Source of the DNA: Medicago truncatula | Lineage: Eukaryota; Streptophyta; Magnoliopsida; Fabales; Fabaceae | Direction: 5' to 3' | Length of the DNA: 64,000 nucleotides | Assembly (NCBI RefSeq): GCF_003473485.1 | Contig: NC_053045.1 | Coordinates: 53,858,494 to 53,922,493, forward strand | Shown: positions 1 to 11,480 of the stretch, piece by piece | How positions within the stretch are numbered: position 1 is the first letter of the stretch | Layout: the number at the start of each line of letters is the position of its first letter | The notes under the pieces: generated by a model | What the model was told of the DNA's origin: nothing | Seen by the model: the letters and a program-made list of their open reading frames with translations, nothing else | Databases searched by the model: none | Translations under genes and position numbers: made by a program

Positions 1-2547
1 CTCTGCCATGAACGGAACCGGTAATCGAAGTCCACCACTGACTTCCACCGTCCAAGACAATTCTCCACCGCCGGAGAACCTCTGTCACGTCAGCCGTATG
101 ATCAACAGCAACCATAAAACCTATAAAATGCAGATCTATGATAATAAGAAGAGAGCCAAAATTACTGTCACCACCGCCATCTAATCCGTCACGACAACAC
201 TGTCGTTTTCCCTCAACCACAACACAACTGTCACCATCCCTCTCACACAACCCTCTTTCTCCAACACTTCGTCACCATGTGTCCATGTCCAGATCTCTGT
301 CCAAATGCATGATTTAGGAACTGGTGTTGATGAACTAGGAATTAACTGAAATGGTTCTCAACCATACGATGAAGATGAAGGGAAAAAAGGATGAAGATGA
401 AACAAGTGTTGATGAAGTGGTGTTGTTGAAAAGGTTATGAGGTTGATGTTTAATTGGTTTTTGTTTTAATTTTATTTTTTTAATTGGTTTTTGTTTGTAT
501 TTTATTACTTTTAATTTTAATTTTATTTTAACAAGATCTGCATTTTCTTTTAATTTCCAAAATCAATTTTTTATTTTTTAAAAATTACATTTACACACGT
601 GGCAAACATTAAATGAAGACATGTCATCAAAATCAGACACATCATCACTAAAACATATGGGGGGCTCCAAATCAGAAAGGGGAAAAAGATGGGGTGCAAA
701 ATCGCTCTTTTAAAAACATGGGGTGTAAAATCGCACAATTGACAAAAGATAGGGGTGAAAAGTGCGATTAAGCCTAAAATAAAATGTTTTATCAGCGAAT
801 ATTTCATCTCATCACATGAAAGGAAAATGTCAAAATAGACAATAATTTATTACAAATGAATGTCTATCTATTTTTTAAAGAGCCTTGCACTGAAACTCAC
901 ACAAACTATATGCAGAAAAATGAAAAATTATTGGTTAAACTGGTACCCTAACATAACAAAGTCTCGCACACTTTTATGATATAAGTTGCACTTATGACAT
1001 AAATGTCTATTTATTCACTCATGAATGTAATCTTTATATCAAAATTTTCCCTGTTCTGTCAAACAAGAATAGAGAATTTCACCCTTTTTCTCCATTTCTC
1101 TTTCCCTTTTCTTTTCCACTCTTGTGAAATTTGTACCCGTTTTACAATGAATATCCATTTGACTATTTAATATAGTTTAAAAGAAAATTATAGATAAAAA
1201 AGAGGTAATAGAATAATAGTTATTTTCTTTATTGAATGTGTAACGAGTAGGTATAAGAGTCTTATAATATATCAAAATAGTCCACGATCGTGCATTATAG
1301 TCAAAATAGTTTTTTACGTTAAAATATCTAGTTAATATTGTTATATTAGTCCCTTAATATTTATGTATTGTCATATCCGTTTTTATAGATACTTACTATC
1401 AGAAAATGAATTTAGTGCAAGACTTATTAGCTCAAAGTGTCTCTCAACTGAAGTTCTTTTCGCTCCCTATTTGTCGAAGGCGCAAAAGAAGAAAATAGTT
1501 AAGATGACATATCAAATTTGATCTAAGGGTCCACTTTCCTAACTACCATTTTCCCTAAGATTTTTGTTGTTTCTTTCCTTTTTCTGCTTTTCTTTTTTAG
1601 GGTTTTGGCTTAGTCCCTATCTTGTATATGTATTTTTCTTTTTTTTAATAATATATGAAGTAGGCGGTATAGGATGGGTGCAAACCTAGTTGGGAGATAA
1701 ATAGATGATTTATTATAGGATTGAGAGTAGTTTTTTCCTATTGTTTTTCATCTTTTGATTTCGCGTCCAAATAAAACATAAGCGACAAAAAAATTAACAA
1801 GATTCTTTCCAAAAAAAAATTACTAATTAACAAGATAATATTGTAGTACAAATATTTTTTTCTTTGCTGAACTGCACAATATTAGTATAAATTATACTAT
1901 TTGGAAAACATATATTTTATATTTATGTCATGTGACTGCTGGCTAAGGAAGCTGACATTCCTCTGCTAGGGAATCGGTTTAGGGATTAGTTAACAAATCC
2001 ATTTTAATTTGGGTGTCGTGTAATAATCACTACTGAATTCGTACTACTCTATTCTTTTTTTTAATAGTCTCTGCACAAGTCTTCATCTGATCCTAATCCT
2101 AATAGAGACATTCTTGCTAATAATATAATCTAATTGCTAAAGTCATACGCATGAGGCATGACACAAAAAAATTGCAAGATGAAGCAGAACAATTTTGAAT
2201 TTTGGCTTTTGCTGGCTTTTCTTTTTTATAATCACAAACGATAGGTATATATTTTTTCTTCTTTTGACAGAAGTACATACTATTATTATTAACAAAAAAC
2301 AGGTATTTTAATCCGCGGACAATGACGATGAATGAGTTATGACTTAAGCCAGTGGCGATACAATGCATATAATATAAGAGTAGATTATGCTAATCGGTTT
2401 GCATGCTTTTTAATTTAGTGGACAGATGTCAGTTTATCCATTTAATCCGCGTTCTATCACGTGATTAATGCTTGCCCACTTTCTTACATCACGTGGCCAA
2501 CTCATATAGCATACCTTCTGGTCCCACCATATTTTAGTATTCCATAA
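1..2547. other. AT-rich intergenic DNA, no gene seen
   Basis: No coding region is supported here. The first 300 bases are richer in C and in CCACC/CACCG words than the rest and look repeat-derived, but I cannot name the family. The remainder is AT-rich with scattered homopolymers. The open frames are short and show no recognisable domain. Confidence 0.5.
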
Positions 2548-2550
2548 TAA

Positions 2551-2945
2551 GAGCAACCACAATGGTAGTTTCCTAACGATGACTCCTTAAATTGATCAAT
2601 GTGACACATCATTTATTTATAATTTTTAATAAAAGTACTTATTAAGAACTCAATCACTCCAATGGCAATACACTAATAAGGACTCCAATGAAAGGTACTT
2701 AAATATGTTCTACTATCTTTACATTAAACAAAAATAATTTACTTATTACTGCTTTTTAAAAGTGGGACCAAGTAGTACACATTTTATTACTTTTTTAAAC
2801 GTGGAACCCGTTAGTTACCCAGGAGAGAGAGGGTCTTTATATAGTTGTCTGTTCTTTAACGGTGACTTATTTTTTCTTCCTCCAATGGAGGGTCCTTAAC
2901 TGGGAGTGGTCCTTGTTAAGTAAGGACCCCCCATTGAAAATGCAC
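2551..2945. mobile_element. Harbinger-like MITE with TAA target duplication
   Basis: The left end reads GAGCAACCACAATGG and the reverse complement of the right end reads GTGCATTTTCAATGGG, so the ends are imperfect inverted repeats. Both sides carry the trinucleotide TAA (2548-2550 and 2946-2948), the usual PIF/Harbinger target duplication. No coding capacity is visible in about 395 bp. The terminal words resemble the GAGCATCTCCAATGG ends common in plant MITEs. Confidence 0.6.
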
Positions 2946-3117
2946 TAAGACCATCTCCATTGAGAGGGTCTTTACTATTTAAGACCCGATACCTATTAGA
3001 TAACCCAGTGAAAAGAATATTTTTTTAGAGTCTTATAAGACACGGGGTCTTACTTAAGACCCCCTACTTTTAAGCGGGATCCGCACCCTTTTAATATTAA
3101 AAATTTGAAATATAATG

Positions 3118-4390
3118 ATATAAGTTATTGATAATTGATTATGAAGGTGAGAAAAATACAAGAAGGGGAGGTTGAATAGTGTTGACTTTTTCTTCTTTTT
3201 CTTCTGAACTGATGTTCAGGATTCGATGCAGCGGATAAAAACAGATAGAGAGACAGAGAAGAAAGACACAAAGCAATTATACAGGTTCCTTCCAAAAATC
3301 GGAAGTCAGTCTTGTCCCCCTTGCACTTCCAAGGAGAGTTCACTATGTAATATCTGATTACAATTGCTCACTGCTAAACCTAGCAAGAGACTTCAAATGC
3401 TCAAGCACAACTGCAAGAGACTTCCTATGCTCCTGAACACAATCAAGAGACTTCTAATGCTCAAGCACAACTACAAGAGACTTCTTAATTCAAACAGAAT
3501 TACTAGAAAAATGTTTGAGGCTGAACACTTGATATACAATCAGTGGTGTTCACAATACAAATCAGATACAAACTCTTAAGACTCTAGAATTTCTAAGATA
3601 TGAACTTTGATAAGAAATTCTAAGTGAACTTTTGAATGCAGAACAATTTCAGAGCTTTGGCACTTTGTAAATTGTTGTTGAGTCCTTTTTCATGCATTAC
3701 CATTCTCTGAGTCTTCACTCCTTTATATAGAGGTCTGAAAGAGACGTTGTGAATTGTCATCATATCAAAATAGAGTCATTTGAAGCTTTGTTCAATCACC
3801 AATGATCTTTTGCCTGATATGGTTATTGTTCTATGAAGGATCAATTTCAAATCCATTCCCATTGTGAAGGAACATCGTTGCAGGCAGAGTTGTTTTTCTT
3901 GTTTTGTAGCAGAGACCAAAACAGAGTAGTGGAGATAGTGGTTGTACACTTCGTACAATTGTACTTTGTCAACGCTCTTTGAAGAACAAGCATCCAATGC
4001 CTTCAAATCCTTTCAAAATAGTTGTTGCTTTACTCTTCCAGTCTTCTGCAATGCTTAGACGAGATTAAATCCATTGAACAACCTTTGAAGCTTTAAGTCT
4101 TGCATCTCCTGATGAACTAGAGCTTCTGGTGATCTTTAGCTTCTGATGAGATGCTTATGATAAACTTGCTTCTGATGACGTCATCACTTCAAGAGCACTT
4201 TTGTCTTCAGGAGCGCTTCTTTTCAGATGCTTCAAGCTTCCTTTTTGTTGATTCGTTTGCTCTCTTTTGTTCTTCCAAAACCTTTTTAAGATGTCAAATT
4301 TTTGTCTATGGTCATGTACACTTGAACAAATATTAGCATATCCAATTGACAATTTTTGAATACCTTGTTATGATCAAAACTCTCAAAGGG
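3118..4390 (-). mobile_element. Inserted repeat, possibly a solo copia-type LTR
   Basis: This 1.27-kb stretch interrupts a MITE. The word TAATG occurs on both sides (3113-3117 and 4391-4395), as expected for a 5-bp LTR-retrotransposon target duplication, but I do not see clean TG...CA ends. It contains the word ACAAGAAGGGGAGGTTGAAT, reminiscent of legume SIRE/Maximus-type repeats. It also carries four 30-bp tandem units starting at 3384, 3414, 3444 and 3474, each with CAAGAGACTTC. Family and orientation are tentative. Confidence 0.35.
3384..3490. repeat. 30-bp tandem repeat, four units
   Basis: The word CAAGAGACTTC recurs exactly every 30 bases (3384, 3414, 3444, 3474), with related sequence between. 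Because 30 is a multiple of three, each frame shows a 10-residue peptide periodicity. This is a property of the repeat, not evidence of a gene. It lies inside the inserted repeat at 3118-4390. Confidence 0.8.
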
Positions 4391-4600
4391 TAATGTTAAA
4401 CACATTTTATTGCGACAGATTAGTGGGTCCCATTTAAGAACTTTGTGTGAGATCTGGGTTGGAGTGATTGAGTGCTTATTAATATTACTATTAAAAAATT
4501 ATAAATGAGTGATGTGTACACGTGAGACCCATTTTAGACCTCAAAAATTGATGTCTCCTTTGTAGATGCTCTAATTCTTATTAACATGATGGATTTGTCA

Positions 4601-5150
4601 TGTGTATTAGATTAGAAGTCTCATATTGTTTATGAAAATCAACATTGAACACTTTATAAGTGTGTGAATTTATAAATTTATTGTTTTAAAACTTTGGGTT
4701 AAGAAATATTGTTCAACTCACTTGGTTGCATAGAGCCTAATATTGTTGTTCATCTTTAGGGTCTTGTCGTGTTTCAACAATGGTATCAAAGTCGATTTTC
4801 TAAAAAGGGTTCGATCAAACACTTTGTATGAAGTCTTTCTGACATGGTGTTTAGGCGGCGTGCTCCATTGAGGGAAGCCACAACAATGGTGCAAGCAAGT
4901 GTGCGCATATACAAGAGCTTCCGCTTGAGGGATGCCCATGATGAATTAATAGCTCACACTTGAAGTATAGATTATTGTGTAGCAAGTGTTGGTTAAAAGT
5001 CTCATATTGTTTAGAAAAATGGAGGTTGATTATTTTATAAGTGAGCAGACTTATAAGCTCGTTGCCTTAAGATTCTGGGTTGAAGTGTGGTGTCTAACTC
5101 ACTTTATGGTTGCACAGCGTCCAATGTGCTCCTTGACTCCCCTCATGTCC
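4601..5150 (+). mobile_element. TRIM-like miniature LTR retrotransposon
   Basis: Two diverged direct repeats of roughly 150-170 bp share the words AAGTCTCATATTGTTTA, TTATAAGTG, CTCACTT and GGTTGCA. They begin near 4601 and 4988. Directly after the first is TGGTATCAAAGTCG (4781-4794), close to the initiator-methionine tRNA primer-binding site TGGTATCAGAGC. The interior is only about 200 bp and non-coding. Short LTRs, a Met-tRNA primer site and a tiny interior are the definition of a TRIM. I could not fix the outer 5-bp target duplication. Confidence 0.6.
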
Positions 5151-6344
5151 TAAAAATTCCAGTTACTTCTCAATTAAACAAAAATACCATTAGGATTAGG
5201 TATTTTGTTTACAATATAGTAGGAGAGAAAATAATAAAGATTATGTAGTAAAAGAATTAGATGGTTTCTATTTAGGATATAAATGTCTGTTTATAGCTTT
5301 TCTTTACCTCATTTTTGTATTGGGGGAGACAAATATGTTTTAGGTTATCTTTTTTTTTTTTTTTTACATTATGTTTTATCATCTGTTTACTTTTTATTCC
5401 CTACATTGTATCTTGAATCATTCATCCTCTACATTGCATATATTACATAAATTTGCACACTCTTGTTTGACAAGACTTAACATCCTTAAAAAATATGAAA
5501 TGTTCTATCTAGGTTTAAGATCCTAAGAAGAACATAAATTCAACAAGCTTAACATCTTATGGAGTTCTGAATTCTCAAAAGTCTTTAGTCTTCGCATGTG
5601 TCTGCAACTTACTCTTATTTATAAATGCGAACATCCGTGAAAAATAAGAAATGTTTGCATTGGGCTTAACATCCTAAGTAGAATATGAATCCAATATACT
5701 CGAGTTATTCGTTCTTGAGTCTCATTCTACATCTCCATACTTTCATTATGTTTTGTTCATTCTAACATTACATTCAGAGGGAGATTATGTCTCTAACTTA
5801 ATGTATGAGTCACCCTTGTACTTTTCATATATAAATTGGTTGCATACTGAGAAGGAGTATGTAAAGTTGTTTGTCATCGTTAAAAATGGAGAGATTGTAA
5901 GAACAAGTTGATTCAGAAATAATATCATACAATTGATGTTTTAATTATAACAAAACAAAGAAACGATTTGATCAAACCAAGTCCGGAACTTTGTAATAAA
6001 CTCAACGAGCTTGTGGCACCCGTTGCTGCTCATGAGACGTCATCCTTCTCAACGACCCTTGGACTGACTATGCTCATTAGAAGGATGACCCTTATATTTG
6101 ACGTCATTCTTCTCAATGACCGTTATATCTGACGTCATTAGAAGGATGCCGTCATCTGGGTATGCATATCTGATGTCATTAGAAGCATATTTGACGCAAG
6201 TTTTTTTTATATAGTATGCTTATATTTGGGTGATTTGTAAAATATTCAAAACCCAATCGCATAGTTAGTCCAAGGGTTGAGCAATTAAAGTTAATGTTTT
6301 AAGTGTCAGAATCTTGCATATGAGATTACCATAAAAGAATCCAA

Positions 6345-6413
<69 letters not shown>

Positions 6414-8057
6414 TAGTTTGATTGTTAGACTAAGTAGGGTTGTGAAAATCAAATTGATAATAAAATGAATGTGAAAATTAATTGAACGAGCTTCTCTCTT
6501 CCTTCTCTTCTTATATTCCGGTAGTAAATGGAACCAAACAGTACTGTATCAAAAAAAAATATGGAACCATGCAAAACGCCAAGCTACTGTTTCACTTCAA
6601 CAGAAGCATAGTTACGTAGAGCACGTGAGCAGCAGGTAGTCATGTGCAATCATCCCCAACAGCTGGTCTATCCCTGCGTGCGGTGGGGACCACTTTTCCG
6701 TCAAGTGGCGACTTTTGGCTTCAACCTTCATTTCACGTCTTCGTTCGTTGGTAACCACTGTTAAGGATCGTTATTTGCTTTGTTATTATGTTAGTACCAC
6801 TTTTGCCCTTCACTTAAATATCCCACTTTACCCTTATTATTCTAAACTTTGAATGCTGACATACTATTAGTATTATTATTTCTTTCGATTCATTATAATT
6901 ATAAGCTAGTTGGTAGATTATAATTGAATAATCATTTTTTTTTTGAATGAATGATCATTTTCTTTTAATGAATGATCATTTTATTTTTGTTAGTGCTTTT
7001 TTTTGGACAATATTTTTGGTCAGTGCTTGGTTCTTTTCTGTACTGGTTTTTGTTTTGCTACCCTCATGCCAGACAATTGAGTTTTTCTTCTTCTTCTTCT
7101 TTAGTTTACGGATTGCTATTTGAGTTTTTGTGAGGTTGTTTTATTTTTATTTTGTTTGTTGTGAATTCTCAACCTAGCTGACATTATTTAGTGAGAAAAA
7201 GTTTGATTATTGTTGGTCGCTGACTTTATTTAGTGAAAAGAAGTTTGATTATTGTTGATGTGAATTCTCCAACCCTAACTTAAAAGCTAATTTTTTTCAT
7301 CTCTATTAGTTATAATAATATTTTGGAGGTGAAATCAATTTTACTTCCTGCGATCAAACATATGTATTTGATGACTTTTAAATTTGTGGTAAATGTAGTG
7401 AAATTATGTACAATGATTCCTTTTGAGTTTAATGTAGTTGATAAAGAAATTGTAATATACAAGGATTAGAGTTTGAATGGTTAATTCTCCACTTACTCGT
7501 TTTAAGAATTTAAGTCAATAAACTATTCGAGGAAAAAAAATATTCATATATTATGCATTGTCCATACCAACTGAGCTAAGTTCATGTGGACCTTGCATAT
7601 ATTGCTACCGTCATTTCATCAAGTTTCATTGTAATTCTAAACACATATTAAATGTCAATGTAAATTATTTTATGTTGACAATGTATGGTGGTTAAACTCA
7701 AACAAAATTATAAATCGCCATTTGCTCTATACCATTTTGTTACTATCTATATGAGTATGGATTTAGGATAAACCATCGTTTTGATTTCTGAATATATGAA
7801 CGATGTCATTGTATAGTCTCTGAAAGTATTAAAAATTAAAATATATCCCAAACGTCTCTTTAGTTTTCTATTTTGGTCTTCAAATGTTTATTTTATTAGT
7901 CATTTAAAATGTAAATTTTAATGAACCAACATGATTTACCTCTAGATGCATTAATTATTGTCAACGGTAAAAATTATATCATATAAGCATTTGTTCTAAA
8001 ACTCGTTTACAAACGAGTAGAGTAATAAATTGTGTTCTATTCCACTTCAAATATGTT
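5151..8057. other. AT-rich intergenic DNA with repeat debris
   Basis: No gene is supported. Around 5490-5720 a phrase built on CTTAACATCCTTAAAAAATA and TCCTAAG occurs in diverged repeats. Near 5860-5910 the word GTTTGTCATCG and GGAGAGATTGTAAGAACAAG resemble the polypurine tract/LTR junction of SIRE-type copia elements. At 6040-6190 the words GACGTCAT and AGAAGGATG recur several times. A fragment resembling the reverse of the SINE head lies near 7550-7600. All of this is consistent with old retrotransposon remains. Confidence 0.4.
6349..6411. repeat. (AT)n microsatellite
   Basis: An uninterrupted run of alternating A and T of about 60 bases, directly readable. It is likely to vary in length between individuals. 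Confidence 0.95.
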
Positions 8058-8885
8058 TACTACCACAATTTTGGCTTTTAATAGCACAATTTTAATAGCC
8101 CTTCTGGATAAATGCTATTAAAAATGCAACCCATAGACGTGTTATAGCACTTTTCAGAAAGCGCTAAGAAAAACTTGTTAAAAATTGGACTAGATAGCGC
8201 TCTTCTGCAAACACTGTTATTTTGGTGCACACTAATAGCGCTTTTCAAAAAACACTATAGTTAGATCGCTTGTCACGAGTCCTCTCAATGTTTTGGTTTT
8301 TTTTTTTTTTTTGTGGTTGTGGCTGCTTTTCATATATATATGTATTGTGCACGAACTTTCCATTTTTATGCAAGTGTAGATTATTAGATGTCATTTAGGA
8401 TTGATTAATATTTATGACATTTGTAATTAAGTTTCTGATCAACAAATTACTAGTGTTTATTTCTATCAATGGATTAATGGATTACTAGTTTTTCTAATCA
8501 GTATCTTGTTGTATTGTCTCATCAGCATTTTATTATATTGCTTTTGGCTGTAGATTTTATTAGCGCTTTATGTAAAACGCTAATAAACATCCGTAAAAAT
8601 AGCAAAAAAAATAAGGCTATATTAACACTTTTCTTAAAGTGCTATTGAAACGTTGCTATGTAATAGCTCTTTTCGTAAAACGCTAAGAAACATCAGTTAA
8701 AAATAGCACAAAAATGATGCTTTGTTAGCGCTTTTTGAAAGGGCTATTGAAACCTTGCTATTTAATAGCACTTAGAAAGCGCTATTATAGGATTCTTGCC
8801 TTTAATAGTTGGGCTTTCTTAGCGCTTCATAAGCGCTATTAAACGCTAAAATGAGTGCTATTAAAGGTGGTATTTTGTAGTAGTG
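8058..8885. mobile_element. Non-autonomous CACTA-like transposon
   Basis: The reverse complement of the right end reads CACTACTACAAAATACC, the classic CACTA terminus. The left end reads TACTACCACAATTTTGG, the same terminus with its first C changed to T. Both ends are flanked by GTT (8055-8057 and 8886-8888), a correct 3-bp duplication. The interior carries many copies of AGCGCTTTT/AAAAGCGCT and AATAGCGC in both orientations, the dense subterminal repeat pattern expected of En/Spm elements. At 828 bp with no open frame it must rely on a transposase in trans. The decayed left end suggests it is now immobile. Confidence 0.8.
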
Positions 8886-8950
8886 GTTATACTACGTTCT
8901 GAGATATTTTCCACTTTAAGTTGTTGAGTTTGTCGATTGCAATTTTTTTT

Positions 8951-9501
8951 AGGCTTATTTACACTTTTGGTCCTTGTATTTTGACCAACTCACGTAATTG
9001 GTCCTACCTCTTTTAAATCGAACAAAATCGTCCCTAAACTATATGTTTTTTGCAGTTTTAGTCCTATCTCCCTATTTCCTACTTCAAAAACGCACAGAAA
9101 TGATAGTTTTTGTCCAACCACCTATGCTCAACCATGAAATAAACAAGGAATAAATCATGTAGGTACAAAGAATCTACTTTGTTCAGCACACAAACCAAGA
9201 AAAACCCTAATTTCTAAGACATGTTTCAGGTATGTAACATGTCTCGGAAATTAGGTTAGTATGCTGAATAAAGTAGATTCTTTGTACCCACATGTTTTAT
9301 TCTTTGTTTATTTCATGGCTGAGCATATGTGGTTGGACTAAAACTGTCATTTCTGTGCGTTTCTGGAGTTGGAAATAGGGAGATAGGACTAAAACTGCAA
9401 AAAAAAACATATAGTTTAAGGACGATTTTGTTCGATTTAAAAAAGATAGGACCATTTCGTGAGTTGGTCAAAATAGTAGGACCAAAAGTGTAATTAAACC
9501 T
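8951..9501. mobile_element. Foldback (Mutator-like) element, near-complete palindrome
   Basis: The two halves are inverted copies of each other along almost the whole 551 bp, with the centre near 9228. Left end: AGGCTTATTTACACTTTTGG. Right end, reverse complemented: AGGTTTAATTACACTTTTGG. Both sides are runs of T (8943-8950 and 9502-9508), so a target duplication of T residues is possible but cannot be delimited. Open frames in it are mirror images of no significance. The transcript would form a long hairpin. Confidence 0.75.
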
Positions 9502-10000
9502 TTTTTTTATATATAAAAAGTGGCTTCTCATTAGGACTATCTTTATTCTCAATTCTCAAGCAACGTGGACTTTAAGTTGTATCGGAATAGTTGTTTTCAG
9601 GTGAGGCTAAGGGAGAGTTCGAGAATATGCTCTCCATAGTCGCTAATGTTATGTCACATCTCAAATACGTCACATCATATTCTGAGATATTATCCACTTT
9701 GAATGATTGAGTGAACGCTCTCAATTTGTCATTTATAAAAAGAAAATCTCTTGGTTAAAGAATAAATGTTGTATGTAAATTCATTGGCTTTGATTTCCAA
9801 ACAACATGAAATTTATTTCAAGAACAAGTCGTTGCATTAATATTTTTTATTTATTAGAATTTAAATATGAGACTTTTATCTCATCTAATTTTTTACCCCA
9901 ACATTTAGTTTAAATTACATGAATTGTCCAACTGATCAATACTTAAAACTTTAGAAGTGTGATTAAGTCGTGGTGTATCAATGTCCGACACCTTTTCAAA

Positions 10001-10278
10001 CTCCCTCTATTTTAAAATGAGTGTCACTTTAATAAAAAAATGTTTTGAAATGAATGTCACTTTCAGTTTCTAATACAATAATAACTTTTTATTTTCAATT
10101 GTACCATTCAATTAATATTATATACATTACTTCCAAAGTATTATTTTTTTCTTTAATGAAAAACAAATCAATTGTTGATTAGGATAATTTGGTAAAATAA
10201 TTTTTCTCTTTCTTTTAATAATGCATTTCTTAATTTGTGTAAAAACTTTAAACGACATTCATTTTAAAACGAATGGAG
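10001..10278. mobile_element. MITE with CTCC...GGAG ends, related to the one at 60.7 kb
   Basis: The ends are CTCCCTCTATTTTAAAATGA and, reversed, CTCCATTCGTTTTAAAATGA. Length is 278 bp. It shares length, ends and internal words such as GAATGTC and ATTTTAAAACG with the element at 60685-60966. Stowaway-like by its ends, although a clean TA target site is visible only on the copy at 60.7 kb. Confidence 0.6.
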
Positions 10279-10457
10279 TATTTGTAAAAATATGTATATT
10301 CAACATATTGAAAATCAAAATATTTGACTTTTAGTAGATAATTGCTTTATTCAAAATGTTCAAAAATGTACGCAAGTCTAGATACTCGTTAGCAATACCA
10401 TACTTTAATTTATAAAAAAATACTAACAGGTGTCCTTAGGGCACTTGATGCAAATAC

Positions 10458-11020
10458 TTTTTTTTTTGAACAAACTAAAATGGAATATATTAAATTACCA
10501 AAAGTGATTCATCTCGCAAAGATGTGCAAAAGAGAACACCCAACATAAACAAGGTTTTGTACGGTCTTAATTCAAAAAGTAAAACGAATAACAGAAGAAA
10601 AAAGACAAAAAGCTACACCAGCACACCCATGCATAATAAAGGATGTTGTCCCCAGTCATTATAACTGAAGGCGAAGCTGGACATATTTGCCTTTAGCCAA
10701 TGAAAAGACATAATCTTGACCCTTTCTTCTAAACGATTTGAAGTCAATAACTTTTGCTGGAAATTTTTGTTATTTCTTTCCTTCCATATAACCCAGACAC
10801 AAGCATGTCAGATTACTGTTAGAAAAGAATGAGTACACCTCGACAAACCTACCAACTGACCAAAATGTTGAAGGTGATCACCAACTGTAGCTGGAGCAAT
10901 AAAAGAAATGTCTACCCATTAATAAACATAGTGCCACACTGAACCGAAAACGTCACATTGAAGAATGAGATGAGCCGCAGTCTCAGAAAATCCGCATCCC
11001 CCAATGCAAGAAAATCCACA
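10458..11020 (-). mobile_element. 5'-truncated L1-type LINE, 3' end with zf-RVT domain
   Basis: Read on the minus strand, the segment encodes fragments typical of the C-terminal zinc-binding region of plant LINE reverse transcriptases: CIGGCGFSETAAHLILQCDV, then ACVWVIWKERNNKNFQQKLL. It ends in a poly(A), seen as T's at 10458-10467. It is flanked by ttgatgCaaatac (10445-10457) and ttgatgAaaatac (11021-11033), a 13-bp target duplication with one mismatch. Only about 560 bp remain, with internal stops. It is a dead 5'-truncated insertion. Confidence 0.85.
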
Positions 11021-11033
11021 TTGATGAAAATAC

Positions 11034-11448
11034 TAACAAGCGTCTTTATATTATCTTTAAATTTATATATTAAACACATTAAAACATGAAAAAACACTTT
11101 ATTCTACATGATAGTTATCATTTGTTTCTATTTTTAAATGCTTAACAAGTGTGTTAGGCACTTAATTTATTTATGGGATAAAATAAGACGAGAAGAAGTA
11201 AAGAATATGTAATGTTATAATGGACATGAATTGAGAAAATTGGGATTATGCAGAAGCAATATTAACCAAACATAAAGTGAGAGCACGTGGTGGAGTGGAA
11301 GAAGAGGGACTTTCACTTTGTAGATACTTGATGGGATGGCGGTGCCCTTTCTCTCTCTAAACTCTAATGGTGTCGTTTTCTTTCTCGTGACGGTGTCACG
11401 TGGGGGTGGGTAAGGGACCTACAAATGCACCCATTAAAAAGCAAAAAA

Positions 11449-11480
<32 letters not shown>

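Larger units (their letters stand above)
2949..4571. mobile_element. Second Harbinger-like MITE, split by a 1.27-kb insertion
   Basis: It starts GACCATCTCCATTGAG directly after the TAA that closes the preceding MITE. It ends with the inverse word TTTGTAGATGCTC followed by another TAA (4572-4574). The two halves (2949-3117 and about 4391-4571) are separated by an unrelated repeat. Without that insertion it would be about 350 bp, similar to its neighbour. Family assignment rests on the ends and the TAA. Confidence 0.5.
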
